NCBI GenBank assembly: GCA_038062165.1
Contig: JBBTXQ010000037.1
Location: 1 to 10,312, forward strand
From: DATDSR01 sp038062165
GTDB taxonomy: Bacteria; Patescibacteriota; Minisyncoccia; Phycocordibacterales; DATDSR01
Length of the DNA stretch: 10,312 bases
Direction of reading: 5' to 3'
Position numbers and translations under genes: made by a program. This document shows positions 1-6,719 of this stretch, piece by piece (within the stretch, counting starts at the first letter, position 1; the number at the start of each line of letters is the position of its first letter). Under the pieces are notes generated by a model, which was given only the letters and a program-made list of their open reading frames with translations, did no database searches and had not been told where the DNA came from.

Positions 1-1076
1 GCTACACCAGTGCGCCAAGCGTTCTCGCAAACCCACGGTTGATTGTCTGTTGCGGGCCCGGCGGTGTAGCCACTTGTGCAGAAGTCTGGGTTTGCACTAT
101 CTTGCGTACAACCAGTGTTCCTCTCCCACCAATTGCCTCTTTCGGACGTGGTATTGAGTACGAATGACGTGCCGTCATTGAATATATCAGCGTCACTGTT
201 TAGCTTGAAGTTGTTACGCGTAATCACAATTCCGTCTGTGGCAAAGCCATCAAACTGATCTACCAGAGAGACTCCGGTTTGGGCCACCACAATATCGTTA
301 TCAGTAATATAGAGATTAGAGACACCCTCATCCATGATATTGAGTATGTTGTCTGCAAGAGTTGTGCCATCAATCTGCCCGCCACTTGCAAGCGTAAATA
401 GCGAATCAGAATAGACAATACCACGATCAAAGTGGTGAACCTCAATATTCGTTATGCGCACATCGCTCTCGTCGGCATAAATACCGTCGCCAGAATCAGA
501 TCCTCGCACCGATTTACCGTTGCCGTTTAGGGTAACACCGTTGTCTTCAATCGCTATGGTCTCAAATACGTCGCTTGAGAGAGTGCACGTTTTGCTGGTG
601 GAATCCCAATTGCCGATGCTGTTGCAATCCCCGCCCGTGTCTGTGATGTGCTTGGTGGAAGGCCGCGATTTGATTATGAACTGATCCCCAGGCTCCGTGC
701 GAAATGGTAAAATAAGAGTTCCGCGTGGTGTTGTGGTGGCGATCAAGTGGACGCGATAGCCCTGTTTGTAGATGTGCAGAAGAGTCGCCTTGGGCAGACC
801 GGAAATTCTTACCGTGCTGGTGGCTGGCACGTCGCCCCAGAATTGCCACCAAGGTTCATACGTAGAGAGGCGCACGACAGACATGCCCGGGAACGATTCG
901 AGTGTGGCTTCCACATGCGCGCTAGTCGAGATCGTCACGGGCCAACCCAGCGGTTCACTGATCGCTATCTCTTTGCCCTTGTCGCGCTCAAAACCCCTTA
1001 ATTTGGGACTTTTGGCAGATACTAAAACAGGGCTAACAAGTAGCACCAGCGAGAGGACAAGTAGTGCCCGTCTCAT
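1..1076 (-). CDS. Secreted right-handed beta-helix protein, N-terminal part (runs off the left edge)
   Basis: Reading from the ATG at 1076, the frame stays open for 358 codons to the window edge, so the C-terminus is missing. The protein opens with a signal peptide: MRRA, then a Leu/Val-rich core, ending near SPVLVSA at residue 21. Residues of about 22-150 have no domain I can name. After that comes repetitive Asn/Gly/Asp-rich beta-strand sequence (NGVTLNGNG, DGIYADESDVRITNIEVHHF, ITDNDIV, ITRNNF) typical of the pectate-lyase-like parallel beta-helix (Beta_helix/NosD-type repeats). A Cys-bearing segment, ERGNWWERNTGC to WVCENAW, follows and recalls the GNYW motif seen between NosD-type repeats. 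It is probably exported and either cell-surface or carbohydrate-binding; no catalytic residue can be assigned. The shorter minus-strand ORFs in this stretch lie in other frames and are shadows. No strong ribosome binding site precedes the start. Confidence 0.82.
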   Translation of the reverse strand, partial: MRRALLVLSLVLLVSPVLVSAKSPKLRGFERDKGKEIAISEPLGWPVTISTSAHVEATLESFPGMSVVRLSTYEPWWQFWGDVPATSTVRISGLPKATLLHIYKQGYRVHLIATTTPRGTLILPFRTEPGDQFIIKSRPSTKHITDTGGDCNSIGNWDSTSKTCTLSSDVFETIAIEDNGVTLNGNGKSVRGSDSGDGIYADESDVRITNIEVHHFDRGIVYSDSLFTLASGGQIDGTTLADNILNIMDEGVSNLYITDNDIVVAQTGVSLVDQFDGFATDGIVITRNNFKLNSDADIFNDGTSFVLNTTSERGNWWERNTGCTQDSANPDFCTSGYTAGPATDNQPWVCENAWRTGV

Positions 1077-1140
1077 AATAGGACTTACTCTACTACGTGT
1101 ATCGAGCAAAGTCGAGCTATTTACGACGAGCACTGTCGAG

Positions 1141-1176
1141 TCACTCGGCCATGAATTCGAGATAGAAGGTAGAGCC
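1141..1176 (-). pseudogene. Relic of a histidine kinase C-terminus
   Basis: The minus strand reads GSTFYLEFMAE followed by TGA. This is the same ending as the intact kinase at 1959-3581 (GSTFYLEFIAE, then TAG). The two 36-base stretches differ at only about four positions. Homology stops abruptly upstream of 1176, where the sequence passes into the start of the small plus-strand gene. It appears to be the last 11 codons of a lost paralogous kinase gene, or a small recombination scar. It has no function of its own. Confidence 0.6.
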
Positions 1177-1188
1177 AAGAGCACATTG

Positions 1189-1197
1189 TGCTACAAT
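1189..1197 (+). promoter_or_regulatory. Extended -10 promoter (TGCTACAAT) for the small interrupted gene
   Basis: TGCTACAAT matches an extended -10 element (TGnTAnAAT). Seven bases separate it from the ATG at 1205, so transcription would begin at or next to that codon and give a leaderless message. I see no convincing -35 hexamer. The ATG at 1196 overlaps the -10 box and is therefore less likely to be the start. Confidence 0.45.
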
Positions 1198-1204
1198 GTC
1201 GCAC

Positions 1205-1390
1205 ATGGAAACAGAATCGGGAAGCAGGGAGGGCCCTTCAAGGATTGAGGCTGTGGAGCAGGTCATTAAAATCATCGCTGGTCATTATCCTTAATATTCT
1301 GATACTTTAGTTGTTTCTGAAAGGCACGGTTTCTCGGTATTTACCAAAGGATCGACGATCGACTACCCACAGGTATTATTAATGGCATAA
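1205..1390 (+). pseudogene. Small gene of unknown function split by an in-frame TAA
   Basis: From ATG 1205 (or 1196) the frame reads METESGSREGPSRIEAVEQV and on to IIAGHYP, then hits TAA at 1292-1294. It continues in the same frame with coding-like sequence (DTLVVSERHGFSVFTKGST, then IDYPQVLLMA) to TAA at 1388-1390. Without the internal stop it would be a protein of about 61 residues with helical then beta-strand character. The single stop and undisturbed frame suggest a nonsense mutation, for example from a Lys or Gln codon, rather than chance. A short functional 29-residue peptide is the alternative. I do not recognise the family. It lies 6 bp upstream of the hydrolase and was probably transcribed with it. 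Confidence 0.5.
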
Positions 1391-1396
1391 CAATGT

Positions 1397-1972
1397 ATGA
1401 TAAAAGTCTTTTTAATTCACGGGATGAGCGGATTGCCTAATGGGGGCTGGAGGCCCTGGCTAATGGGCGAGCTGGAGAGAACTAAAACATATGCCTGCGC
1501 GCTTCCGATGCCCCATTCAACTGCTCCAGACGCGAAAGAATGGATTGAGGAGATTGCTCGTCAAATTGATATATTGGAGGATGATAAGTTATATCTGATA
1601 GGCCATAGCTTGGGTGCAACTGCTGTGCTTAGATATCTCGAGAGTGGGCTTTCGAGGAAAGTAGAAGGAATAATACTCGTCTCTGGTCCATATTGGAACA
1701 AAGGAATAGGGATGCTCGGATCTTTTCTAGACAAGACTTTTGATATCAAAAAAATCAAAGATACTTGCGCCAATATAGTTTTTATCCACGGGGATAATGA
1801 TGAAACAGTTCCCGTGGAGCACAGTCAAATAATGTCAAAAAAATTAGGAGGGAAATTAATAATCGTGCCCAACGGTAGACATCTTAGTGGTGCTGATGGC
1901 TGGCGAACACTACCCCAATGTCTGGACGAGTTGCGTAGCATGATGGAGAAGATAGGAGCTACTCGGCTATGA
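1397..1972 (+). CDS. Alpha/beta hydrolase, RBBP9/YdeN-like serine hydrolase
   Basis: This 191-residue protein has the compact alpha/beta-hydrolase layout: an early strand FLIHGMSG (oxyanion region, residues 5-12) and a nucleophile elbow GHSLG with Ser71. The likely acid is in HGDNDETVP (Asp135, or less likely Asp133), and the base is His162 in NGRHLSG. The length and the G-x-x-D-x-x-V-P motif fit the RBBP9/YdeN group (Ser_hydrolase, PF06821) of small cytosolic esterases, whose substrates are mostly unknown. There is no signal peptide. No clear Shine-Dalgarno precedes the ATG, and it sits 6 bp after the interrupted small gene, so the two probably shared a transcript. Its last codons overlap the 3' end of the convergent histidine kinase by 14 bp. 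The fold is well supported; the substrate is unknown. Confidence 0.88.
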   Translation: MIKVFLIHGMSGLPNGGWRPWLMGELERTKTYACALPMPHSTAPDAKEWIEEIARQIDILEDDKLYLIGHSLGATAVLRYLESGLSRKVEGIILVSGPYWNKGIGMLGSFLDKTFDIKKIKDTCANIVFIHGDNDETVPVEHSQIMSKKLGGKLIIVPNGRHLSGADGWRTLPQCLDELRSMMEKIGATRL

Positions 1973-3581
1973 ATTCGAGGTAGAAGGTAGAGCCTTTGCC
2001 TATACCCAGACTATCCACCCATACGTTGCCCTTGTGGGCCTTCATCAGTTTTTTAACCACATAGAGACCTAGGCCGGTGCCTTGGGTATTGACTGTGTTT
2101 GCGCCTTTGGCACGGGTGAACTTCTGGAAGAGTGTGGGGAGCACGTCCGGGGCTATGCCTATACCAGTATCGGCTATCGAAATAAGTATCGTGCGTTTCT
2201 CTTTGTTGTGTTCTATCGAGACAGTAATGCCACCTTCTGGCGTGTACTTAACCGCATTGTCTATTATATTTGTGACCATCTGACGCACTTTGCCGAAATC
2301 TGCTTGAGTGAAAAATGGTCCCTCGCTCTTTTTATTAAAACTAATTTTAAGTTTAGCGCGAGTAATGTTTGGTTCTAGTTCCTTGATAACCCCATCTGTA
2401 AGTTCTTCCAGATTAACTGTACTGAAGTCGTATTGCATTCGGCCCTGCTCAATACGCGACACGTTCAAGAAATCCTCGATGATTATCACTAGCCGTTCAC
2501 TGGACAAATAAATACGCTCAATGGCCTCCCTCATCTTCGCCTCAATCGCCCCAAAAGAGCCCTCCAGTATCATAGAAGAATAACCCTTAATAGCCGTAAG
2601 CGGCGAGCGTAATTGGTGCGAAGCAATTGATAGAAATTCCGACTTCTGCCGATCAAGCTCCCGCAGTTTATCATTGGCCACCCCCAATTCCTGCGCTAGC
2701 ACCTCAACCTTCTCGCGAGTTTTAACTTCCTTGTTGACACTTCTGATCAGAAGCACACCCACAAGGATCATGGCAAGCAACAAAGATACATCTACAACTT
2801 GATCTGAAAAAGTTTCTGCAAGAAAAATTCTAGCAATAAGGAACACCCACAAAATCAGTACAAGCATCTCAGTTGCGACAGTTTTAATATTGAAGAGATG
2901 ATGCTGTCTTATCGCGTATGCAAGACTAATTAAATAGAAAGGGACTAAGACAAGTAAAAATGGTTCAAGTTTAATTCCGTACACAAGTGGGACAACCGAG
3001 TTACCTCCAAAGAAACCCAATACAGAGGAAAAAATAACAAATTTTAATTGCTGCAACTGACTCCCCTCCCACTTCCTATAGGCCATCAACATTAACGCTA
3101 AGGCCAAGGAAGGGATAACTAAATAATTCAGCAGGTGTAATAGGTAAAGAGGTCCAGGAGTTTCATAATTTACAAACTGTAATTTTGAAATCATCGGCCC
3201 GAGAAAGTATGTTGTCCCAAAAATGTAATCATAAATATTAACAAGTAATAAAAATAGATTAAGCGAGTAAAAAAATATCAACAATTTCTTGAACCTGATG
3301 TTTACTCCAAGATATATAAAAATGAAATGTAAAAAAAATAAATGAACCAAAATAGAACCTATATAAAGGATATGCAACCACAAGTCGAGATTTTCTTGTG
3401 AGTTTGTTGACAACAATACAAAGCGTCCAGATCCCCAAATTAAGAAACTACCCATCAATAAGCCAAAAAATTTATCGATTGACTTCTTCTGTTCCTTCTT
3501 CAAATATACACCAGCAAGAATTGCTCCTGCCGCGAAAGTAGTAACGCCGAATATTATCTTATATATGATTAGGGGCAGCAT
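1959..3581 (-). CDS. Multi-pass membrane sensor histidine kinase (HisKA_7TM-type N-terminus)
   Basis: This 540-residue protein starts with about seven hydrophobic helices (near residues 4-26, 38-58, 68-92, 99-119, 145-167, 181-203, 207-224), followed by AYAIRQHHLF. That matches the 7TM N-terminal module of histidine kinases. Two further membrane helices follow (about 235-255 and 264-281), then a short linker helix. The kinase core is complete: H-box IASHQLRSPL with His322, N-box NIIDNAVKYTPEGG (438-451), G1 DTGIGI (471-476), F-box LFQKFTR and G2 GTGLGL (501-506). There is no fused receiver and no response regulator nearby, so the partner lies elsewhere. The start overlaps the end of the formyltransferase gene by 23 bp, implying translational coupling. 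It is probably the last gene of the operon and meets the hydrolase tail to tail. The ligand is unknown. Confidence 0.93.
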   Translation of the reverse strand: MLPLIIYKIIFGVTTFAAGAILAGVYLKKEQKKSIDKFFGLLMGSFLIWGSGRFVLLSTNSQENLDLWLHILYIGSILVHLFFLHFIFIYLGVNIRFKKLLIFFYSLNLFLLLVNIYDYIFGTTYFLGPMISKLQFVNYETPGPLYLLHLLNYLVIPSLALALMLMAYRKWEGSQLQQLKFVIFSSVLGFFGGNSVVPLVYGIKLEPFLLVLVPFYLISLAYAIRQHHLFNIKTVATEMLVLILWVFLIARIFLAETFSDQVVDVSLLLAMILVGVLLIRSVNKEVKTREKVEVLAQELGVANDKLRELDRQKSEFLSIASHQLRSPLTAIKGYSSMILEGSFGAIEAKMREAIERIYLSSERLVIIIEDFLNVSRIEQGRMQYDFSTVNLEELTDGVIKELEPNITRAKLKISFNKKSEGPFFTQADFGKVRQMVTNIIDNAVKYTPEGGITVSIEHNKEKRTILISIADTGIGIAPDVLPTLFQKFTRAKGANTVNTQGTGLGLYVVKKLMKAHKGNVWVDSLGIGKGSTFYLEFIAE

Positions 3582-4401
3582 AGAAGGCTCTTACGTACTT
3601 ACTAATTCCAATTAAGCTCTGTTTTCGTCTTACTATTTCCCCTATATCGTTTTTATTAGGAAATGGCATGTAAAAACCTTCATTTAGTTGCTGTTTACTT
3701 TCTATGGAACCACTCTTTATGTTGTTGATAACTTTTACCATCAATTTAGCTGCTCGATACATTAATTCCTGTTCTGTGTTTAGCAACCCAATTTCGTAAT
3801 TCAATGAGTAGGATTCTTGAACAAGAATATTTCCTGTATCTAATGTTTCATCTGCAATCAAGTGTATAGTAACGGTAGGCTCTATGTTATGTAAGTAACT
3901 GCAAAAAACAGGAAAGGCCCCTTTACACATAGGTAATTTCGCAGTGTGGGCATTAATGGCCCCAACATTAACAGAGCTAATTAATGGTTTACGCAAAATA
4001 TGATCAAAGTAAAAAGTTATAACAAGATCTATATTTTGAGATTTTAGGTAATTTACAAAGATTGGATCGTTTGGCTCATACGTTCGAATAATATGTATGT
4101 TATTTTGCTTTGCTAGGAGCCTAATAGGCGTTATTGGGGCACTCCTTCGTAAAAATCTATTAATAAAATATGAGACGTAAGCAAGTGGCTTAAAATAAAC
4201 TAAATTAAATGACTGATACATGACAAATCTTAATCCGGCTCTTTTATAATTCTTCAAGGCTTGCTTTAGAAAACTGCCGTACTTACCACCGAATCTTTTT
4301 GAAAGACAAATTAAGGCTAGATCGTCATGCAGGTTTTCAATCAGAAATTTTATGCCACGGGTAGATACGAAAGATTCGAGGTTTAGTAGTGCTATTTTCA
4401 T
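3559..4401 (-). CDS. Formyltransferase-family protein (Formyl_trans_N)
   Basis: This is a 280-residue protein. The second half carries the folate-dependent formyltransferase signature: VGAINAHTAKLP (Asn150, His152), GAFPVFCSYL, VTIHLI and ETLDTGNILVQ (Asp188). That gives the Asn-His-Asp catalytic set of the methionyl-tRNA / phosphoribosylglycinamide formyltransferase fold. The C-terminal FYMPFPNKNDIGEI resembles the end of stand-alone sugar- or amine-formylating relatives rather than the full C-terminal domain of Fmt, and the protein is shorter than Fmt. Residues 1-100 are divergent. It probably transfers a formyl group from 10-formyltetrahydrofolate to an amine. The start overlaps the stop of the upstream synthase (ATGA, 4398-4401), so the product of that synthase, an alpha-amino ketone, is one candidate acceptor. 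That substrate link is inferred from position only. Confidence 0.83.
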   Translation of the reverse strand: MKIALLNLESFVSTRGIKFLIENLHDDLALICLSKRFGGKYGSFLKQALKNYKRAGLRFVMYQSFNLVYFKPLAYVSYFINRFLRRSAPITPIRLLAKQNNIHIIRTYEPNDPIFVNYLKSQNIDLVITFYFDHILRKPLISSVNVGAINAHTAKLPMCKGAFPVFCSYLHNIEPTVTIHLIADETLDTGNILVQESYSLNYEIGLLNTEQELMYRAAKLMVKVINNIKSGSIESKQQLNEGFYMPFPNKNDIGEIVRRKQSLIGISKYVRAFYAAPNHI

Positions 4402-5600
4402 ATAATTCGTAATTTCTTGCCTATATCAGAACAGACGTCAAGCAACTTATCTATTTGTTTAGTAGTATGATTTGCCATTACAGAAAAACGTATTCTTTCT
4501 TGTCCAACTGGAACCGCTGGCTGTCTAATGCATGGGGCAAGAATTTTATTCTCAAAAAGTAGCCTATAGAATTCAATTGCTTTTTTCTCCTCGCATATCA
4601 GTATGGGAATTATAGGAGTAATATTCCCAGATACCTTAAATCCTAATGACGTAAGACCGTCTCTTAAATGTTCTGCATTAGCCAGAACTCTCATTCGCAG
4701 TCTGTCTCCATGCTCAATTATATTTAGCGCCTTAATCAAACCTGCTACCACAGATGGCAATATTGGATCAGAGAAAATATAACTTCGGGTAGTAACTCTC
4801 AAATAATCTGATATATTTTTATCTGCGCTAATAAAGCCACCAATACTTCCAAAGGCCTTAGTGAAGCTACCCATTAAGATGTCAACTTTATTCCCCACCC
4901 CAAGATGATGAGCAGTACCTTCTCCATGTGGCCCAAGTACACCTATGGCATGTGAGTCATCAACCATTAATAAGGCCTTGTATTTATTTGCCAATAAAGT
5001 AATCTCTTTTAGCTTGGCTAATTCTCCATCCATACTAAAGACCCCATCTGTTATTATGAGTTTTCTGTGACCTCCATGCTTGATTAAATGCTCTTCGAGA
5101 GAGTTCATGTCACTATGCTTATATATCACCTTCTCTGCCTTGGCCAAACGTATCCCATCAATTATACTTGCGTGGTTTAACTCATCACTTATTATAACGC
5201 CCTCTTCATGCTCAAATATAGGGTAGTATGGAAACTTATCTATAAGCATCCTTATGACACCAATGTTTGCCATGTATCCAGATGAAAAAGTAATTGAGTC
5301 TCTATATCCGAGAAATTTAGCGAGTTTATTTTCAAGCTCAATTTGCACATCTAGTGTCCCCGAAAGTAATCTTGTACTACCCGAACCGACACCGTATTTT
5401 CTTATTCCCTCAATTACTCTTTTCTTGATTGATTTGTCGTTAGCTAAACCGAGATAGTTGTTTGAGCTAAAGGTTAAATATTCTTTTCCATTTATTTTAA
5501 CCAGGGGGCTAGTAGATGGCCCGTCAACTTGATGTATTGAAGGATAGAGCTTCTCTTTCTTAAGAAACGAGATGTGTTTAGCAAAATGCTCTTTCGGCAT
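4398..5600 (-). CDS. PLP-dependent alpha-oxoamine synthase (BioF/KBL/CqsA family)
   Basis: This 400-residue protein has the full set of alpha-oxoamine synthase motifs: FSSNNYLGLAND (44-55), GVGSGSTRLLSGT (70-82), FSSGYMANIG (105-114), DELNHASIIDGIRL with the PLP-stacking His143, VDDSHAIGVLGPHG (Asp214/215, His217) and the Schiff-base lysine Lys248 in GSFTKAFGSIGG. Length is normal. These enzymes condense an amino acid with an acyl-CoA or acyl-ACP and release CO2. Members include 8-amino-7-oxononanoate synthase, glycine C-acetyltransferase, serine palmitoyltransferase and the autoinducer synthases CqsA and LqsA. No biotin or threonine-degradation gene is nearby. Instead it heads an overlapping operon with a formyltransferase and a membrane sensor kinase. 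The ATG lies six bases after a perfect TATAAT, so the message is probably leaderless. The family is certain; the substrate is not. Confidence 0.93.
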   Translation of the reverse strand: MPKEHFAKHISFLKKEKLYPSIHQVDGPSTSPLVKINGKEYLTFSSNNYLGLANDKSIKKRVIEGIRKYGVGSGSTRLLSGTLDVQIELENKLAKFLGYRDSITFSSGYMANIGVIRMLIDKFPYYPIFEHEEGVIISDELNHASIIDGIRLAKAEKVIYKHSDMNSLEEHLIKHGGHRKLIITDGVFSMDGELAKLKEITLLANKYKALLMVDDSHAIGVLGPHGEGTAHHLGVGNKVDILMGSFTKAFGSIGGFISADKNISDYLRVTTRSYIFSDPILPSVVAGLIKALNIIEHGDRLRMRVLANAEHLRDGLTSLGFKVSGNITPIIPILICEEKKAIEFYRLLFENKILAPCIRQPAVPVGQERIRFSVMANHTTKQIDKLLDVCSDIGKKLRII

Positions 5601-5606
5601 ACCCTT

Positions 5607-5612
5607 ATTATA
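5607..5612 (-). promoter_or_regulatory. TATAAT -10 box of the synthase operon, leaderless geometry
   Basis: The minus strand reads TGTATAATAAGGGT then ATG (start at 5600). TATAAT is perfect, and TG lies directly upstream of it. Only six bases separate the box from the start codon, so transcription should begin at the A of ATG or very close to it. The -35 region (TTATCA or nearby) is weak. The flanking sequence is a repeat also found at 10007-10032. Confidence 0.65.
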
Positions 5613-5632
5613 CAGGAATGTTGATAATTAAA
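5607..5632. repeat. Promoter repeat, copy 1
   Basis: These 26 bases, beginning ATTATACAGGAATG, recur without change at 10007-10032. A more diverged relative lies around 7724-7785. All three copies have the same orientation and each provides the minus-strand promoter of a different gene, with a plus-strand gene diverging beyond it. Confidence 0.75.
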
Positions 5633-5640
5633 TGCATACA

Positions 5641-5672
5641 CTAGGAGGAGAGGGGAGGAGGGTCTCCCTCCC
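5641..5672. other. Purine-rich tract with a short perfect hairpin
   Basis: The plus strand is almost all purine from 5643 to 5662. It ends in an inverted repeat, GGAGGG, loop TCT, CCCTCC (5657-5671). No T-tract follows in either direction, so it does not look like an intrinsic terminator. It lies between the divergent promoters of the synthase operon and the WH-motif gene. Its role is unknown. Confidence 0.4.
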
Positions 5673-5686
5673 AAAAAGAAATCGCC

Positions 5687-5714
5687 TTGCTCAAAAATAC
5701 TTTTGGTATATAAT
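5687..5714 (+). promoter_or_regulatory. Sigma70-type promoter for the WH-motif gene
   Basis: TTGCTC (5687-5692), a 16-base spacer and a perfect TATAAT (5709-5714) make a good housekeeping promoter. The predicted transcript has a 5' leader of about 45 bases and an AGGAGAT ribosome binding site near 5752-5758, well placed for the ATG at 5766. Confidence 0.65.
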
Positions 5715-5765
5715 CCCCAATGGAGGCTGGAAATCCGGCCGCCTAGACAATAGGAGATCTCAGAA

Positions 5766-6251
5766 ATGAACCATGGATTGGCAGTGCAGACTCGAAGCGA
5801 ACGATCTCACAAAGCGCTCACTTACACTAACCCGGAGATCGTTCACCGTATCGCACATGACAACGGTGTCAGCAACAACGAGGCGAAAGCAATCTTCCAG
5901 GATACACTCCGCTTCTTGGTTCTGTGCGGAGCCTGGAGCGGAGCGCTTAGGCCGACAGCGAGAATCGACATCGGTTGGCACGCCTTTCTGATCTTCACCA
6001 GGGAGTACCGACAGTACTGCCAGGAGCATTTCGGGCACTTCATCGACCACGTGCCGACGCCCAAGCTCACGGTCACTGATAATTCGTCTCGCAAGGAGAG
6101 TGCACACAACACTCTGGCGGGGGCTCGTGCACTGTTCGCGTCCGATATCGCCGACGCCTGGGCGCACGAATTCGGGGTTAACAGTAGCGACTGCGCTCCG
6201 GAACCCAGTTGCGACTCGGGCAGTTGTTGCCACGACGGCAACCCGGGCTAG
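5766..6251 (+). CDS. WH-motif (GRDP-like) protein with a Cys-rich C-terminal tail
   Basis: This 161-residue protein has an N-terminal helical part (IVHRIAHDNGVSNNEAKAIF, then FLVLCG). The core, IDIGWHAFLIFTREYRQYC to HFGHFIDHVPTP (residues 67-99), recalls bacterial proteins with a D-x-x-W-H ... C ... G-x-F-x-H-x-P pattern related to plant glycine-rich-domain proteins. His72, Cys85 and His95 could bind metal. A variable linker leads to a tail with SSDCAPEPSCDSGSCCHDG, four cysteines within about 13 residues. The molecular function is unknown. The start is set by an AGGAGAT site and an upstream TATAAT promoter. Composition is clearly GC-richer than the neighbouring synthase operon, suggesting separate ancestry. 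The antisense ORF over the same bases has no recognisable motif and is a shadow. A terminator follows the stop. Confidence 0.72.
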   Translation: MNHGLAVQTRSERSHKALTYTNPEIVHRIAHDNGVSNNEAKAIFQDTLRFLVLCGAWSGALRPTARIDIGWHAFLIFTREYRQYCQEHFGHFIDHVPTPKLTVTDNSSRKESAHNTLAGARALFASDIADAWAHEFGVNSSDCAPEPSCDSGSCCHDGNPG

Positions 6252-6460
6252 GGGTCGGTGTACCAGGGGCTAGTTAACCACACGAGTCCCTTCTTTTTTA
6301 GCGACTCTAGTACTACATAAGTAGAACTACGGTTTATTCCAGCGTGTTTAGCTGTATCAAACGCAGTCGCTATCTCCAATTCTAGTAGAGCTAGGTATAT
6401 TCGAGCTTCCTTGTCCGATAGCCCAAATTCCGTTAAATTTCTTATAAGTACTTCGTTCAT
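6248..6460 (-). pseudogene. TrmB-family regulator, DNA-binding N-terminus only
   Basis: This 70-codon ORF begins LIRNLTEFGLSDKEARIYLA and continues with NRSSTYVVLESLKKKGLV. This is the winged-helix DNA-binding part of TrmB-type regulators (LS.KEA..YLALL... INRSTTY..L..L...GLV). Intact members normally run past 200 residues with a sensor domain, so only the DNA-binding head is left. The homology ends at about GLVWL; the remaining codons (TSPWYTDP) read through the terminator of the facing gene. Its stop shares the palindrome CTAG (6248-6251) with that gene's stop. It may be a truncated relic, or a short free DNA-binding protein. The start has TATAAA six bases upstream and no Shine-Dalgarno, so it would be leaderless if expressed. 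Confidence 0.7.
6266..6299 (+). terminator. Intrinsic terminator after the WH-motif gene
   Basis: GGGGCT (6266-6271) pairs with AGTCCC (6285-6290), including one G-U pair, and is followed by TTCTTTTTT. The right arm and T-tract nearly repeat those of the terminator at 7025-7058. It also forms the last codons of the convergent TrmB stub. Confidence 0.55.
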
Positions 6461-6466
6461 ACCCTA

Positions 6467-6472
6467 TTTATA
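6467..6472 (-). promoter_or_regulatory. -10 box of the TrmB stub, leaderless geometry
   Basis: The minus strand reads TATAAATAGGGT then ATG at 6460. Box, six-base gap and the TAGGGT-ATG context closely match the synthase promoter (TATAATAAGGGT-ATG). This supports a shared leaderless promoter type in the host. Confidence 0.5.
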
Positions 6473-6641
6473 GTTATTAAATAGCAACAATTGCCAACTA
6501 AATTTGTGAAATGCCTACCCATGCTGTTATATTCTAACAACAGCAAAGTCAAATATCAAGCAATATCCCTATACTTAACGTTAGGAGTGATTAACATATT
6601 CCGAGCCTATGGGCGCTCCTCATGTGACTTACTGTTATAGG

Positions 6642-6669
6642 TTGACAACATTGTACTAAAATCTAAGAT
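6642..6669 (+). promoter_or_regulatory. Promoter for the two small acidic ORFs
   Basis: A perfect TTGACA (6642-6647), a 16-base spacer and TAAGAT (6664-6669) precede the first small ORF by about 50 bases. The rest of the 6461-6719 interval has no gene that I can support. Confidence 0.6.
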
Positions 6670-6719
6670 ACAAACAGACTAGGAAATCCAAATAGGTCTC
6701 AAAAAGAAAGGAGGAGCTC

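Noticed and set aside
772..1248. Plus-strand ORF of 158 codons over the beta-helix gene, and other short frames at 76-258, 260-445 and 562-1001
   Set aside because: The minus-strand frame from 1076 is open for 358 codons with a signal peptide and beta-helix repeats; these are shadows of it.
1205..1390. Stop-codon recoding (readthrough or an altered genetic code) to explain the internal TAA
   Set aside because: TAA is the least likely stop to be recoded, and TAA ends other genes here (for example 9192-9194 and 9756-9758). A nonsense mutation is simpler.
3559..4401. Calling the formyltransferase methionyl-tRNA formyltransferase (Fmt)
   Set aside because: It is shorter than Fmt, lacks an evident Fmt C-terminal domain and has a divergent N-terminal third.
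4398..5600. Calling the synthase BioF (biotin) or Kbl (threonine breakdown)
   Set aside because: Motifs fit the whole alpha-oxoamine synthase family and no other biotin or threonine gene is present; the operon partners point elsewhere, so only the family is called.
5641..5672. Intrinsic terminator from the GGAGGG/CCCTCC hairpin
   Set aside because: There is no T-tract on the 3' side in either direction and it lies between divergent promoters, where no transcript needs to end.
5760..6233. Long minus-strand ORF (157 codons) opposite the WH-motif gene, plus a second antisense frame at 5843-6241
   Set aside because: Neither has recognisable motifs, while the plus-strand frame has a family pattern, a promoter, a ribosome binding site and a terminator.
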